From: JACVRN01 sp036403815
Lineage (GTDB): Bacteria > Acidobacteriota > Blastocatellia > Pyrinomonadales > Pyrinomonadaceae
DNA length: 64,000 bases
Direction: 5' to 3'
Assembly: GCA_036403815.1 (NCBI GenBank)
Contig: DASWQH010000008.1
Coordinates: 140,842 to 204,841 of the forward strand
Shown: piece by piece, positions 47,876 through 56,714 of the stretch
Position numbering within the stretch: position 1 is the first letter of the stretch
Layout: each line of letters opens with the position of its first letter
The notes under the pieces: model-generated
Seen by the model: only the letters and a program-made list of their open reading frames with translations
What the model was told of the DNA's origin: nothing
The model's database searches: none
Translations under genes and position numbers: made by a program

Positions 47876-49093
47876 ATGAACGAGACTCGTAACCTATGGC
47901 CTGACGCGCGCGGGCACTGGGGCGCGTACGGCGGAAGATTCGTGCCGGAAACCCTTATGGCTCCGCTCGAAGAGCTGGAAGCGGCTTATAATGAAGCGCG
48001 GCTTGATGAAGAATTCCAGAGAGAGTTCGCCTCGCTCCTACGCAATTATTCAGGGCGACCGACGCCGCTCTTCTTCGCTCGCCGCTTGACCGAGCGGGCC
48101 GGAGGCGCACGCATCTATCTCAAGCGCGAAGACCTCTCGCACACAGGCTCGCACAAAATCAATAACGCTCTGGGACAGGCGCTGCTTGCGCGGCGCATGG
48201 GGAAATGTCGCATCATAGCCGAAACGGGCGCGGGGCAGCACGGCGTTGCGTGCGCGACCGTCTGCGCACTCTTCGGCCTTGATTGCGTCGTCTACATGGG
48301 CGCGGAAGACATGCGTCGTCAAAGCTTGAATGTCTTTCGCATGCGGCTCTTGGGCGCAGAGGTGCGCGCGGTCGAGGGCGGCTCGCGCACGCTCAAGGAT
48401 GCTATCAACGAAGCGCTGCGCGACTGGGTGGCTACACCATCGGACACCTATTATCTTCTGGGGAGCGCGCTCGGGCCTCATCCGTATCCTCTGATGGTGC
48501 GAGATTTTCAGAGCGTCATAGGGCTTGAGACGCGCGAGCAGATTGTTGAGAAAGAAGGGCGTATGCCGGATGTGCTCGTCGCCTGCGTCGGCGGCGGCTC
48601 GAATTCCATAGGCATGTTTTATCCGTTTCTTGATGAAACGAATGTCTCTATGATCGGCGTCGAAGCGGGCGGGAAGGGAAATGAGCTGGGCGAGCACGCT
48701 GCGCGCTTTAACGAAAGCGGAGGCGGGCGTCCGGGCGTCTTGCAGGGCACCATGAGCTACGTGCTTCAGGACGAGCGCGGGCAGATAGCTTCCACTCATT
48801 CCATCTCTGCGGGGCTGGATTATCCTTCGATTGGCCCGGAGCACGCTTTTCTACATGACACCGGGCGTGTCCATTATGTATCGGCCTCAGACCGGGAAGC
48901 GCTCGAAGCTTTCCGTCTTCTTTCGGAGTTGGAAGGCATCATCCCTGCTCTGGAATCCGCGCACGCCGTCTCGCACGCGCTTCAGGTTGCGTCCCGTATG
49001 AAGCCCTACGAGATAATCGTCGTCAATCTTTCCGGGCGCGGCGACAAGGACGTGACGACCGTGGCCGATGCGCTCGTAGGTGAAGCAGTTTGA
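47876..49093 (+). CDS. trpB: Tryptophan synthase beta chain
   Basis: The PLP enzyme joins indole and serine. PLP Lys is in DLSHTGSHKINNALGQ, followed by IIAETGAGQHGVACATVCA, VGGGSNSIGMFYPF and ISAGLDYPSIGPEHAFL. The N-terminal GRFVPETLMAPLEELE is conserved. The 405 residues match TrpB1. It may have its own TATAAT promoter. Its stop overlaps the TTG start of trpA (TTGA). Confidence 0.96.
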   Translation: MNETRNLWPDARGHWGAYGGRFVPETLMAPLEELEAAYNEARLDEEFQREFASLLRNYSGRPTPLFFARRLTERAGGARIYLKREDLSHTGSHKINNALGQALLARRMGKCRIIAETGAGQHGVACATVCALFGLDCVVYMGAEDMRRQSLNVFRMRLLGAEVRAVEGGSRTLKDAINEALRDWVATPSDTYYLLGSALGPHPYPLMVRDFQSVIGLETREQIVEKEGRMPDVLVACVGGGSNSIGMFYPFLDETNVSMIGVEAGGKGNELGEHAARFNESGGGRPGVLQGTMSYVLQDERGQIASTHSISAGLDYPSIGPEHAFLHDTGRVHYVSASDREALEAFRLLSELEGIIPALESAHAVSHALQVASRMKPYEIIVVNLSGRGDKDVTTVADALVGEAV

Positions 49094-49887
49094 GCCGCAT
49101 CGCTGAAAGATTCGCCCGCCTGAAAAGCAAAGGGCGGCGCGGCTTCATCCCCTTCATCACGGCTGGCGACCCTGATCTGGAAACGACTTATGAGCTATTG
49201 ATAGAACTGGCAGACGCGGGCGCGAGCCTGATAGAGCTGGGCGTGCCGTTCAGTGACCCCGTAGCCGACGGCCCCGTGATTCAACGCGCATCCGAAAGAG
49301 CGCTCCGTCATGGCTTCGGCATCGAGGAGATTTTAAATTTAGTTTCGCGGGCGCGAGAAACGCTGGATGTGCCGATTGTGCTCTTCAGCTACTTCAATCC
49401 GCTCTTGCAGTTTGGACTGGAGCGTCTGAGCCTTGAAGCTTCGCGGGCTAGCGTTGACGGCCTGCTTGTCACAGACCTTGTGCCTGAAGAAGCGTTAGAA
49501 TTTTCCTCGATGCTTAGAGCGCGCAATCTGGACATGATATTCCTCGTCGCGCCGACTTCGACCGACGAGCGTTTGCGTATGGTCGCGTCGCGTGCCACAG
49601 GCTTCATCTACGCCGTCTCGCGCGCAGGCGTCACGGGCGCGCGTGCTGAGATGAGCAGCGACGCCGAAACCCTGGTCTCCCGCGTGCGCCGCTTCTCCAA
49701 TCTTCCCATAGCCGTAGGCTTCGGCATCTCCAACGCCGCTCAGGTTAGAGATGTCTGGCGCTATGCTGATGCAGCGGTCGTCGGCTCGGCGATTGTTGCC
49801 GAGATTGACCGGCTATCGGGCGCAGAGGGTTTGGCAAAGCGTACTGGAGAATTTGCTCGCGCACTTCTTCCTGTGCAGGAATCTTAG
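49090..49887 (+). CDS. trpA: Tryptophan synthase alpha chain
   Basis: TrpA splits indoleglycerol phosphate and hands indole to TrpB. FIPFITAGDPDLETTYELL, LIELGVPFSDPVADGPVIQR (catalytic Glu and Asp), VLFSYFNPLLQFG and FIYAVSRAGVTGARAE are all present. The start TTG at 49090 overlaps the trpB stop, so translation is coupled. The 265 residues are normal. The stop overlaps the left end of element D. Confidence 0.95.
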   Translation: MSRIAERFARLKSKGRRGFIPFITAGDPDLETTYELLIELADAGASLIELGVPFSDPVADGPVIQRASERALRHGFGIEEILNLVSRARETLDVPIVLFSYFNPLLQFGLERLSLEASRASVDGLLVTDLVPEEALEFSSMLRARNLDMIFLVAPTSTDERLRMVASRATGFIYAVSRAGVTGARAEMSSDAETLVSRVRRFSNLPIAVGFGISNAAQVRDVWRYADAAVVGSAIVAEIDRLSGAEGLAKRTGEFARALLPVQES

Positions 49888-49994
49888 AAGCTGTTTGGAA
49901 ATTCCGATGTTTGCGCCTTCGGCGCAAATTCCCAGTGCTGAAGCACTGGGCTATTATCAATCGTCCCTGACGGGACTTTTCTAACAGCTTCTTA
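49885..49994. repeat. Short GTCCCGTAGGGAC-family element (copy D)
   Basis: The terminal repeats are AGAAGCTGTTTGG and CTAACAGCTTCTT. Only one half of the internal set remains: CCCAGTGCTGAAGCACTGGG with CTATTATCA and GTCCCTGACGGGAC, plus a small GTTTGCGCCTTCGGCGCAAA hairpin. It looks like a shortened derivative. Confidence 0.8.
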
Positions 49995-50009
49995 ACGGGC
50001 TGGAGAGCT

Positions 50010-50333
50010 ATGGATAATTCTGAGAAGCGTGAAAGAGGATTCAAACAAGGCGCGACCGTTCTGGTCGTGCTCCACAGCCCGCGCGAAAAATGCTGGGGCG
50101 TGCTGGATGAAATCACTGCGGCTGGTATCTTCGTGCGCGGGCTTGACCTGAATTCGTTTGACGATTGGACGCAGGCGGTCGCTCACGATGAACCTTTCAT
50201 AGGCTTGACCGACCTCTTCTTTCCCATGTGGCGTGTGGAGCGTCTGACCAGGGACGAACCGGCTGAAGGCGTGCCGTCGCTCGCAGAGCAGTTCGAGCAC
50301 CGCACGGGGCGCAAAGTAGAGGAGTTTTTGTAA
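50010..50333 (+). CDS. Conserved small protein of unknown function
   Basis: The 107-residue protein has GATVLVVLHSPREKCWGVLDEITAAGIFVRGLDLNSFDDW, which looks like a small beta-barrel, followed by FIGLTDLFFPMWRVERL. I recall similar proteins in Acidobacteria but no known function. The start ATG follows GGAGAGCT (a plausible ribosome site). It lies between element D and the recA promoter region. Confidence 0.6.
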   Translation: MDNSEKRERGFKQGATVLVVLHSPREKCWGVLDEITAAGIFVRGLDLNSFDDWTQAVAHDEPFIGLTDLFFPMWRVERLTRDEPAEGVPSLAEQFEHRTGRKVEEFL

Positions 50334-50505
50334 GCCTTAAAGGCGAGACTTGCCGCAGGGCGGCGCAACGTGTTATACAGCCTCCGCGCCTCACCGACTT
50401 GACCGACAATCTGGCCTGAGACGAGAGAGGGGGCATACTCTTTTGCAGGCACGCGCGGGTCGGTTTTTTTGAAACCCCCTGATGAAAAAAGTTTGTTGCA
50501 CGTGT

Positions 50506-50517
50506 GAAACGCTGTTC
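50506..50517 (+). promoter_or_regulatory. Possible LexA-type operator upstream of recA
   Basis: GAAACGCTGTTC has GAA and TTC halves with six bases between and resembles the Gram-positive-type GAAC-N4-GTTC box with a mismatch. It lies about 21 bases upstream of the TATACT -10 box. Confidence 0.35.
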
Positions 50518-50537
50518 CATTCTCGCGGCGAGTGTGC

Positions 50538-50543
50538 TATACT
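50538..50543 (+). promoter_or_regulatory. -10 box of recA
   Basis: TGCTATACT is an extended -10 type (TATACT, TG one base earlier). A weak TTCCAT lies 17 bases upstream. The leader to the ATG at 50621 would be about 70 bases. Confidence 0.5.
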
Positions 50544-50620
50544 GCACGGCAGTTCTCGCGGCAGCGCCGTGAAGACGCTTTATAAAAATCACGCAACGCG
50601 AAAAGGAACGGTAGAAAGAG

Positions 50621-51715
50621 ATGTATCAAATGGCAGACGATAGAATGAGCGCTGACCGCGGCAAGGCCGTTGAAGCGGCGCTGCTTAATATTGAGAAGAG
50701 ATTTGGCAAAGGCTCAATCATGCGCCTGGGCGCGCGTGAAGTCTCGGACATCCCGGCGATTTCCACAACTTCCATCAGTCTTGATGCGGCCATAGGCGTC
50801 GGCGGCGTCCCCAGAGGGCGCATCATAGAAATTTACGGGCCGGAATCAAGCGGCAAGACCACGCTTGCATTGCACATAGTTTCGCAGGCGCAGAAAAGCG
50901 GAGGCGTTGCTGCTTATATTGACGCGGAGCACGCTATGGACGCGGAGTATGCCGGAAAGCTCGGCGTGGATATTGACCAGCTTCTGATTTCGCAGCCGGA
51001 TTCGGGCGAGCAGGCGCTGGAGATTGCGGAAGCGCTTGTGCGCTCGAACGGCGTTGACATAATCGTCATAGATTCCGTGGCGGCGCTCGTTCCGCGCGCG
51101 GAATTAGACGGCGAGATGGGCGATTCACTTCCGGGCTTGCAGGCGCGCCTTATGTCGCAGGCGCTTCGTAAGCTGGCGGCAATCGTCGCGCAGTCCAACA
51201 CCTGCTTCATTTTCATCAACCAGATTCGAGAGAAGATTGGCGTCATGTTCGGCTCGCCCGAAACGACTACGGGTGGACGCGCGCTCAAGTTTTACGCGAG
51301 CCTCAGATTGGACATTCGACGCATAGGCGCAATCAAGGACGGCGACCGTGTGGTCGGCAATCGCACTAGGGTCAAGGTTGTGAAGAACAAGGTCGCGCCT
51401 CCGTTCCGCGAGTGCGAGTTCGACATAGTTTACGGCGAAGGAATCTCCATAGAGGGTGACGTGCTTGATCTGGCGGTGACGAACAGGGTCGTCGAAAAGG
51501 CTGGCGCGTGGTTCTCTTACAAGGGAGAGCGCCTGGGTCAGGGACGTGAAAACTCCAAGCAGAACCTGAAGGACAATCCTGAGCTTCTGGCGCGCATACA
51601 GCATGAGGTTAAGACCGCGCTGGGCATTCCTACGGGCGAAGGAACGGCTGTAGAGGCTACGGAAGCCGAAGAAACGGCTGCTCCGGCTGCTTCGAGCCGC
51701 AAAGCCGCCAAGTAA
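50621..51715 (+). CDS. recA: Recombinase RecA
   Basis: RecA forms the DNA strand-exchange filament and triggers LexA cleavage. IMRLGAREVSDIPAISTTSISLD, Walker A GPESSGKTTLALH, YIDAEHAMDAEYAGKLGVD, IIVIDSVAALVPRAELDGEMGD and FINQIREKIGVMFGSPETT are typical. The 364 residues include an acidic, Ala-rich C-terminal tail. The start is ATG 50621 (or the ATG at 50630); GAAAGAG lies upstream. Hairpin H15 follows. Confidence 0.97.
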   Translation: MYQMADDRMSADRGKAVEAALLNIEKRFGKGSIMRLGAREVSDIPAISTTSISLDAAIGVGGVPRGRIIEIYGPESSGKTTLALHIVSQAQKSGGVAAYIDAEHAMDAEYAGKLGVDIDQLLISQPDSGEQALEIAEALVRSNGVDIIVIDSVAALVPRAELDGEMGDSLPGLQARLMSQALRKLAAIVAQSNTCFIFINQIREKIGVMFGSPETTTGGRALKFYASLRLDIRRIGAIKDGDRVVGNRTRVKVVKNKVAPPFRECEFDIVYGEGISIEGDVLDLAVTNRVVEKAGAWFSYKGERLGQGRENSKQNLKDNPELLARIQHEVKTALGIPTGEGTAVEATEAEETAAPAASSRKAAK

Positions 51716-51723
51716 GATAAGTA

Positions 51724-51799
51724 CAGAGGCTAGGGGTCAGAGGCCAGAGGTTAGTAAGGAGTAAATCTTTTACTAGCCACTAACCTCTGACCTCTTTTT
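51724..51799. repeat. Heptad-repeat hairpin H15 (after recA)
   Basis: Left arm GAGGCTAGGGGTCAGAGGCC and right arm ACTAACCTCTGACCTC around GAGTAAATCTTTTACTAGCC. It is followed by a single-arm TGCCTTTTTAATTTTGCC stretch up to the next gene. Confidence 0.88.
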
Positions 51800-51844
51800 T
51801 TGCCTTTTTAATTTTGCCTTTTTACTTTATTGTCTCCTTCGCTG

Positions 51845-53170
51845 ATGAAATCCATCCTGATAAAAAACGGAACGCTGGTCACGATGGACGCAGACGATTC
51901 CATCCTAGAAGGCGATCTGCTCATACGCGATGGCCGCATTGCGAGCATCGGCGAGAAGGTTGATGCTGCCGACGAGGTCATAGATGCGGGAGGGTGTGCT
52001 GTGCTGCCGGGCTTCGTGCAGACGCACATACATCTTTGCCAGACGCTCTTTCGCGGCGCGGCTGATGACCTGCCGTTGATTGACTGGCTGAAGCGGCGCG
52101 TGTGGCCTATGGAGGCCGCGCATAACCTACAGTCCGTGCGCGCCTCTGCGCAACTGGGCATCGCCGAGATGATTCGAGGCGGGACGACATGCGCGCTCAC
52201 TATGGAGACGGTCAATCACACGGGCGAAGCTTTTCGCGTGGCCGAAGCCGCAGGCTTTCGCGCGACCATAGGCAAGTGCATGATGGACAAGGGCGAGGAC
52301 GTGCCCGCAGAGCTTCATGAAGAGACCGAAGGGAGCGTGCGCGAATCCCTTGCGCTGCTTGAAGAATGGCATGGTCGAGCAGCTGGCCGCCTGCGCTACT
52401 GTTTCGCGCCGCGCTTTGCCGTCAGTTGCACGCCTGAGCTGCTCGCGTCGGTTTCGCGTTTGGCGCGCGAGCATGGCGTGATGATTCACACGCACGCCTC
52501 CGAAAACAGAACGGAAATCGAGATGGTCGAGCGCGAAACGGGAATGCGCAACGTCATCTATCTGGATTCGCTGGGACTCACAGGGAAGGATGTCGCGCTG
52601 GCGCACTGCGTTCATCTGGACGATGCGGAGATTGACTTGCTTGCGCGTACCGGAACGCAGGTTCTACATTGCCCTTCATCGAATCTCAAACTAGGCTCGG
52701 GCATTGCGCGCATCTCCGAGATGCTTGAGCGGGGCGTCCAGGTCTCGCTCGGAGCGGACGGCGCGCCCTGCAACAACCGCTTGGATATGTTGACGGAGAT
52801 GCGCACCGCCGCACTCTTGCAGAAAGTTTTGGCAGGCACGGAAGCCCTGCCTGCCCGTCGCGCGCTTCGCATGGCGACAATTGACGGAGCGCGTGCGCTT
52901 CAATTAGAGAGCGAGATTGGCAGCCTCGAAACAGGCAAGCGTGCAGACATCTCAATCATCAACCTCAAGCGACCTCACACCAGCCCGCGCACCTCTGACA
53001 TAGTCTCTATGATCGTTTATGCCGCCGCCAGTTCCGATGTCGAAACGGTTCTGATAGACGGCCAGATAGTTATGCGTGAGCGGAAGCTTCTGACCTTGAA
53101 CGAGCAAGAAGTGATAGAGGAAGCCAATCGCGAATCTGCGCTTTTAATTGAGCGAGCCGGGCTAGCTTAA
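51845..53170 (+). CDS. Metal-dependent amidohydrolase (MTA/SAH deaminase-like)
   Basis: The 441-residue protein has a catalytic barrel with GFVQTHIHLCQTLFRG (HxH metal ligands), MIHTHASENRTEIEM (His ligand), VALAHCVHLDDAEI (His) and SLGADGAPCNNRLDML (Asp). This matches the MtaD/SsnA/TrzN-type group of deaminases for methylthioadenosine, S-adenosylhomocysteine, guanine or related heterocycles. I cannot tell which. The N-terminal segment SILIKNGTLVTMDADDSILEGDL is the usual small beta-sandwich. ATG 51845 is chosen; a TTG at 51830 is in frame but inside T-rich repeat DNA. Confidence 0.85.
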   Translation: MKSILIKNGTLVTMDADDSILEGDLLIRDGRIASIGEKVDAADEVIDAGGCAVLPGFVQTHIHLCQTLFRGAADDLPLIDWLKRRVWPMEAAHNLQSVRASAQLGIAEMIRGGTTCALTMETVNHTGEAFRVAEAAGFRATIGKCMMDKGEDVPAELHEETEGSVRESLALLEEWHGRAAGRLRYCFAPRFAVSCTPELLASVSRLAREHGVMIHTHASENRTEIEMVERETGMRNVIYLDSLGLTGKDVALAHCVHLDDAEIDLLARTGTQVLHCPSSNLKLGSGIARISEMLERGVQVSLGADGAPCNNRLDMLTEMRTAALLQKVLAGTEALPARRALRMATIDGARALQLESEIGSLETGKRADISIINLKRPHTSPRTSDIVSMIVYAAASSDVETVLIDGQIVMRERKLLTLNEQEVIEEANRESALLIERAGLA

Positions 53171-53572
53171 GCGCGCGCGGCACACGCTACAGAATCGTTG
53201 GTCTTCTTTCATCAGTAGACCTATCCAGAAGAGCGGCAGACAAAAGACCAGCATCATCGCAAAGACTATCCACCCAGATTCCGAAATTTTTTGCAGCGTG
53301 AAGGGCTGGGCATTTGAGTGGCAGTAAGGACATCTGTAGCCGCCCGGATTGGGGCGGGGCATGCCTGCGGCTGGCTGCACAGCGGGCGGCGCATAAGGAT
53401 TGTAAGACGGTGGCGGCGTGTATGTAGATTGCCGCTGCTGCTCCTGCGTCACAGGCCCTCTGGAGAGGTCAGTTGACGGCGCGCGACCCGTTAGCCACAA
53501 ACTCGTCCCGCAGCCTGTGCAGACACGTGCGTTATCCTCGTTCAAGGTTCGACAGGCATCACATCGGATCAT
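53162..53572 (-). CDS. Zinc-ribbon protein with a LITAF-like tail
   Basis: The N-terminus CDACRTLNEDNARVCTGCG is a zinc ribbon of the CxxC...CxxC type. A Pro/Tyr/Gln-rich linker (about 45-85) follows. Then CPYC, a hydrophobic segment of about 22 residues (WIVFAMMLVFCLPLFWIG) and CSVC form a LITAF-like half-ribbon pair that dips into the membrane. The protein may be a small membrane-associated scaffold. It converges on the amidohydrolase gene, with stop codons overlapping by a few bases. Confidence 0.7.
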   Translation of the reverse strand: MIRCDACRTLNEDNARVCTGCGTSLWLTGRAPSTDLSRGPVTQEQQRQSTYTPPPSYNPYAPPAVQPAAGMPRPNPGGYRCPYCHSNAQPFTLQKISESGWIVFAMMLVFCLPLFWIGLLMKEDQRFCSVCRARLS

Positions 53573-53684
53573 CTCCAGCGCCTCCGAAAGCTACAAAGCG
53601 GAATCGGATAATAACTCTACCTGCCGTTTATATCACGAAGTTTCCGGGCGGCTGGAACGAGAAGGGGAATTTTTGTGCCCGTTT

Positions 53685-53736
53685 TCAGCCGCGAAGCGGC
53701 GACGAGAAGCTAGCCAGACGTGAAACGTCTGGTCAG
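53685..53736. repeat. Pair of small hairpins
   Basis: CAGCCGCGAAGCGGCG and GCCAGACGTGAAACGTCTGG are adjacent hairpins like the isolated units of the composite palindromes. Confidence 0.55.
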
Positions 53737-53825
53737 AGTCTTAGTGCAATTTTGAGATTTGAGCAGAAATAGAGCGCAACTTCTTTTGGCTTTAAGGGAA
53801 ATCAAGAGTTGCCGTAAAAATGGCT

Positions 53826-53880
53826 GTGCCAGCTCGGGTGTTGCGCTTCCGGGGGGCGGGAGCGGCGTCCGAGCTGGCAC
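53826..53880. repeat. GTGCCAGCTCGG inverted repeat
   Basis: Twelve-base arms GTGCCAGCTCGG and CCGAGCTGGCAC are perfectly complementary around a G-rich loop. Confidence 0.65.
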
Positions 53881-54056
53881 GGGCGGGCACTATCGAAGTT
53901 CGGGCTTGGGATGTTGTCTTGCGACCAGACTGGAGTTTGGGCCACCAGTCCATCCTAAACGCGCTGAATTATACATCTCTTTGCGAAACTGTCAACGATT
54001 TTTTGTGACAAATACAACAAAGTTCCTCGTCCGGAGTATTTTGAGCAGCCACCAAT

Positions 54057-54341
54057 TTATAGGTTTCGTTTTTTAGCAGAATGCCTGCGGAGAAGCAGTA
54101 GAGTTGTTAATATGATCAGGCTGACAATAACTCCGACTATAACCCAGACGTTGCCTATCAGCCCTAAAATTAGAATCGCTCCAAATATTAAGGTTCCCGG
54201 AGGCGCGAAGGTAAGAAAACCTGCAAGAAGAAGAACAGCAATACGTTTAAGACGCCTCATAGGGGTTGTCTGCCGGTCATTGCTCATACTCGAATCTTTA
54301 TAGAACATCTTCTGCTGCGCGCCCGCGCTGAAGTCAGCCAC
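54057..54341 (-). CDS. Small two-helix membrane protein
   Basis: The 94-residue frame encodes a basic segment (MRRLKRIAVLLLAGF) and two hydrophobic helices, the second NVWVIVGVIVSLIILTTLLLL, followed by a basic tail. I recognise no family (it is vaguely like PGPGW-type small integral proteins). The start might be the inner ATG at 54287. It ends downstream of the glycosyltransferase gene on the same strand, six bases after that gene's stop. Confidence 0.55.
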   Translation of the reverse strand: MADFSAGAQQKMFYKDSSMSNDRQTTPMRRLKRIAVLLLAGFLTFAPPGTLIFGAILILGLIGNVWVIVGVIVSLIILTTLLLLRRHSAKKRNL

Positions 54342-54347
54342 GACGGC

Positions 54348-55838
54348 TCAGCCTTGCTCTTCCCACGATAGCTTTCGCTTGCTTGCCGAGAAGAGTTCCA
54401 CCACAGGTTTACTAATGTAAGTACAGAGCGCGGCACCTGTCACTCCGCACGCTGCAATCATCATTGGGTAAACTTCAGCCATGTAGCGCGTCTCCGGCGC
54501 ATAATGATATGCCATGAATGCCGTTCTCACCAGCATGATTAGTGCCAGCAGCATGACCAGCGGATGGCGGCGGCACAAGAGCAAAAGGCCAAGAATACCC
54601 CCCAGATGGATAGGCAAAACCGAGAGGACTCTCAGTACCAGCACATAAGGTGTTTGATGGGATGTGCTGAAACCTGTGAGCCACATGGAGACTGTTCGGT
54701 ACAGAGGTAACAGGATGAAAAAACGCAGGGGGGCTTGTTTCACCCGCTCGTAAGCAAGGCTGCGAAAGTCCTGATCTATTTCGGGCGTAATCAAACGGGC
54801 TTGGTTAACGCGAGCCATAAGGTTGACGAGGCGTAAACGCTCCTCTTCGGAATCGTAAGTGCCTGGAGGCAACTGGCCGGGGTCGAAAGAAGCCGCCCCC
54901 GGAGTCCATGCCGGGGTGAAAGCGTAATCGAAGTAGGTCTCATCTTTTATCCATGTCCGCATCCACCAGAGATAGCCCGTCGGGAAGTAGCATTCCTGCG
55001 GGCAACCGTACTCCGAAGCCAGTGGCTGAAATTTACCTAAGGACAGATAATTACGCGCTACCCAGGGCGCGAGTACGAGCGCGACACCAAGAGAAAAGCT
55101 GATGAGATTGAACACCCTCTCGCGCACCAGCTTCCGCGCAAGCTCAATCAAGAGAAATAATATAAACGCACTCAGAAACAGCACCGAATCCGGCCTCGTC
55201 AGAATCGCAAGGCCGCATGCCAGACCTGCGCCAAGCCAGTACCATAAACCTTTACGCATCGCTAAAGTACACCCTGCGACTGCGAGCATCATAAAGAATA
55301 TCGTCAACGTCTCGACGTGTATGCGCGCGACTAAGACGATGGTCGGCCAGGAGAGGATTCCGTAGAGCGCCAGCGCCCAGAGCGCCGCACTGCTCTTTAA
55401 GCGGGGCGGCGCGAGGCTAAATGCAGCGAAGGCGACAAGCAAACAAGTAAGCAGGTCAAGGACGGCTTGCGACAGCAATACAGCTAACTCGTTTCGTCCG
55501 AAAACGGCATATACGGCTGCGATAAAGAGCGGGTAGGCGGGCGCTGCGGCTTCACTTGGTCGATACGGTGCCTGTTTGTCCACAGAGAATCCATTCCCCT
55601 CCAAAATATTGATTGCGGTAGGTCTGTATCTAGGATCCATCAGGGGGTCAGGTAACGCCGCCACGAAGCCTATGCGCACAGTAAGCGCCAGCAGAAGTAT
55701 TAGCAGGACTTTAAGCCACTGGACACGCAAAAAATCGCCAAAGTTCGGCGCACTCGAATCATCTTCGTTATAATCTTCTTGCACAAACTGGCTCGGTATT
55801 AGTAAAGTACGCAGGTTCAGCAGCAGTCCCTCCTCCAA
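54348..55838 (-). CDS. Polytopic glycosyltransferase, GT39/PMT superfamily
   Basis: The protein has a hydrophilic N-terminus (about 40 residues), then about ten membrane helices. After the first helix comes ALPDPLMDPRYRPTAINILEGNGFS, with the Asp region typical of GT-C enzymes, and RPSEAAAPAYPLFIAAVYAVFG. FATRYMAEVYPM-like ETRYMAEVYPMM near the end fits too. It probably moves a sugar from a polyprenyl-phosphate. The start is TTG 55838, five bases from the divergent GT2 gene, or later, for example the GTG at 55784. Confidence 0.75.
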   Translation of the reverse strand: MEEGLLLNLRTLLIPSQFVQEDYNEDDSSAPNFGDFLRVQWLKVLLILLLALTVRIGFVAALPDPLMDPRYRPTAINILEGNGFSVDKQAPYRPSEAAAPAYPLFIAAVYAVFGRNELAVLLSQAVLDLLTCLLVAFAAFSLAPPRLKSSAALWALALYGILSWPTIVLVARIHVETLTIFFMMLAVAGCTLAMRKGLWYWLGAGLACGLAILTRPDSVLFLSAFILFLLIELARKLVRERVFNLISFSLGVALVLAPWVARNYLSLGKFQPLASEYGCPQECYFPTGYLWWMRTWIKDETYFDYAFTPAWTPGAASFDPGQLPPGTYDSEEERLRLVNLMARVNQARLITPEIDQDFRSLAYERVKQAPLRFFILLPLYRTVSMWLTGFSTSHQTPYVLVLRVLSVLPIHLGGILGLLLLCRRHPLVMLLALIMLVRTAFMAYHYAPETRYMAEVYPMMIAACGVTGAALCTYISKPVVELFSASKRKLSWEEQG

Positions 55839-55843
55839 ATAGT

Positions 55844-56620
55844 ATGTCTTTGGGCAGTAGTATAACAGTTTTCTTTCCCGCTTTTGATGATGAGGGAAGT
55901 ATCGGTGCGCTGGTAACGGAGGCGCTCGATATACTGCCGTGTCTGACCGATGATTTCGAGGTGCTGATCATCAACGACGGGAGCACCGACGCAACCCTTG
56001 ATGTGCTGGAAGACTTAGCTCGAAAGTCTACGCATGTTAGAATCATCAGCCACGAGCGTAATCTGGGATATGGCGCGGCGCTACGCACAGGGTTTAGCCA
56101 GGCTAGCAAGGATTTGGTCTTTTACACAGATGGCGACGGGCAGTATAAGGTGCAGGAGCTTTTGGCTCTGCACTCGCTTCTAACGCCAGCGATTGATGTC
56201 GTTAATGGCTACAAGGAGGCGCGCGCCGATGAGAGACATCGCAAGCTGTTGGGCGCGGCCTATAACCGTCTCGCGCATCTCTTGTTCAAAATCCCTGTGC
56301 GTGATGTGGATTGCGATTTCCGTCTAATGCGAAGACACGCCCTGAATCAAGTTGAGCTGGTCTCTTCGAGCGGAGTTATTTGCGTGGAGTTAATCCACAA
56401 GCTGCGACAGACGGGCTGTACTTTCGTTGAAATTCCTGTATGCCACTACCCTCGCATGCACGGACGCTCTCAGTTTTTCACTACCAAGCGTGTGGCTCGC
56501 ACGGCTTTTGACCTCCTCTCCATGTGGCTGCGACTGGTCGTGTTGCCCGGTTTTCTTCCGGGTTACGGTATCCGTCAAGGAGCAACAGGCACACCAAACA
56601 ATCAAGAAGAATCCGCTTAG
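55844..56620 (+). CDS. Family 2 glycosyltransferase (DPM1-like)
   Basis: The 258-residue GT-A protein has TVFFPAFDDEGSIGALVTEAL, LIINDGSTDATLDVL, ISHERNLGYGAALRTGF and FYTDGDGQYKVQEL (DGDGQY, metal site). This is the pattern of dolichyl/polyprenyl-phosphate sugar synthases. RDVDCDFRLMRR and a late hydrophobic stretch follow. It may make the polyprenyl-phosphate sugar used by the adjacent GT39. The start ATG has no Shine-Dalgarno sequence. A TATAAT at 55769-55774 could be its -10 box. Confidence 0.88.
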   Translation: MSLGSSITVFFPAFDDEGSIGALVTEALDILPCLTDDFEVLIINDGSTDATLDVLEDLARKSTHVRIISHERNLGYGAALRTGFSQASKDLVFYTDGDGQYKVQELLALHSLLTPAIDVVNGYKEARADERHRKLLGAAYNRLAHLLFKIPVRDVDCDFRLMRRHALNQVELVSSSGVICVELIHKLRQTGCTFVEIPVCHYPRMHGRSQFFTTKRVARTAFDLLSMWLRLVVLPGFLPGYGIRQGATGTPNNQEESA

Positions 56621-56714
56621 GGCTAACCTGTGGATAAATTAATTCGTGCAAGACAACGTTCTTCAGGATTTTGAGATTAAATAAACGCTTGGCCGGTTCA
56701 CACCTTTTCCACTT

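Larger units (their letters stand above)
53573..54056. other. Gene-poor stretch with two palindromes
   Basis: I see no convincing gene. It holds CAGCCGCGAAGCGGCG and CAGACGTGAAACGTCTG hairpins (53685-53736), and a longer hairpin with arms GTGCCAGCTCGG and CCGAGCTGGCAC (53826-53880). Short frames here have no recognisable features. Confidence 0.5.

Noticed and set aside
48050..48844. Long open frame on the minus strand opposite trpB
   Set aside because: trpB is certain. The antisense translation shows no family features.
53418..54008. Short plus-strand frames in the gap after the zinc-ribbon gene
   Set aside because: They overlap the zinc-ribbon gene or palindromes, have no ribosome sites and show no recognisable features.
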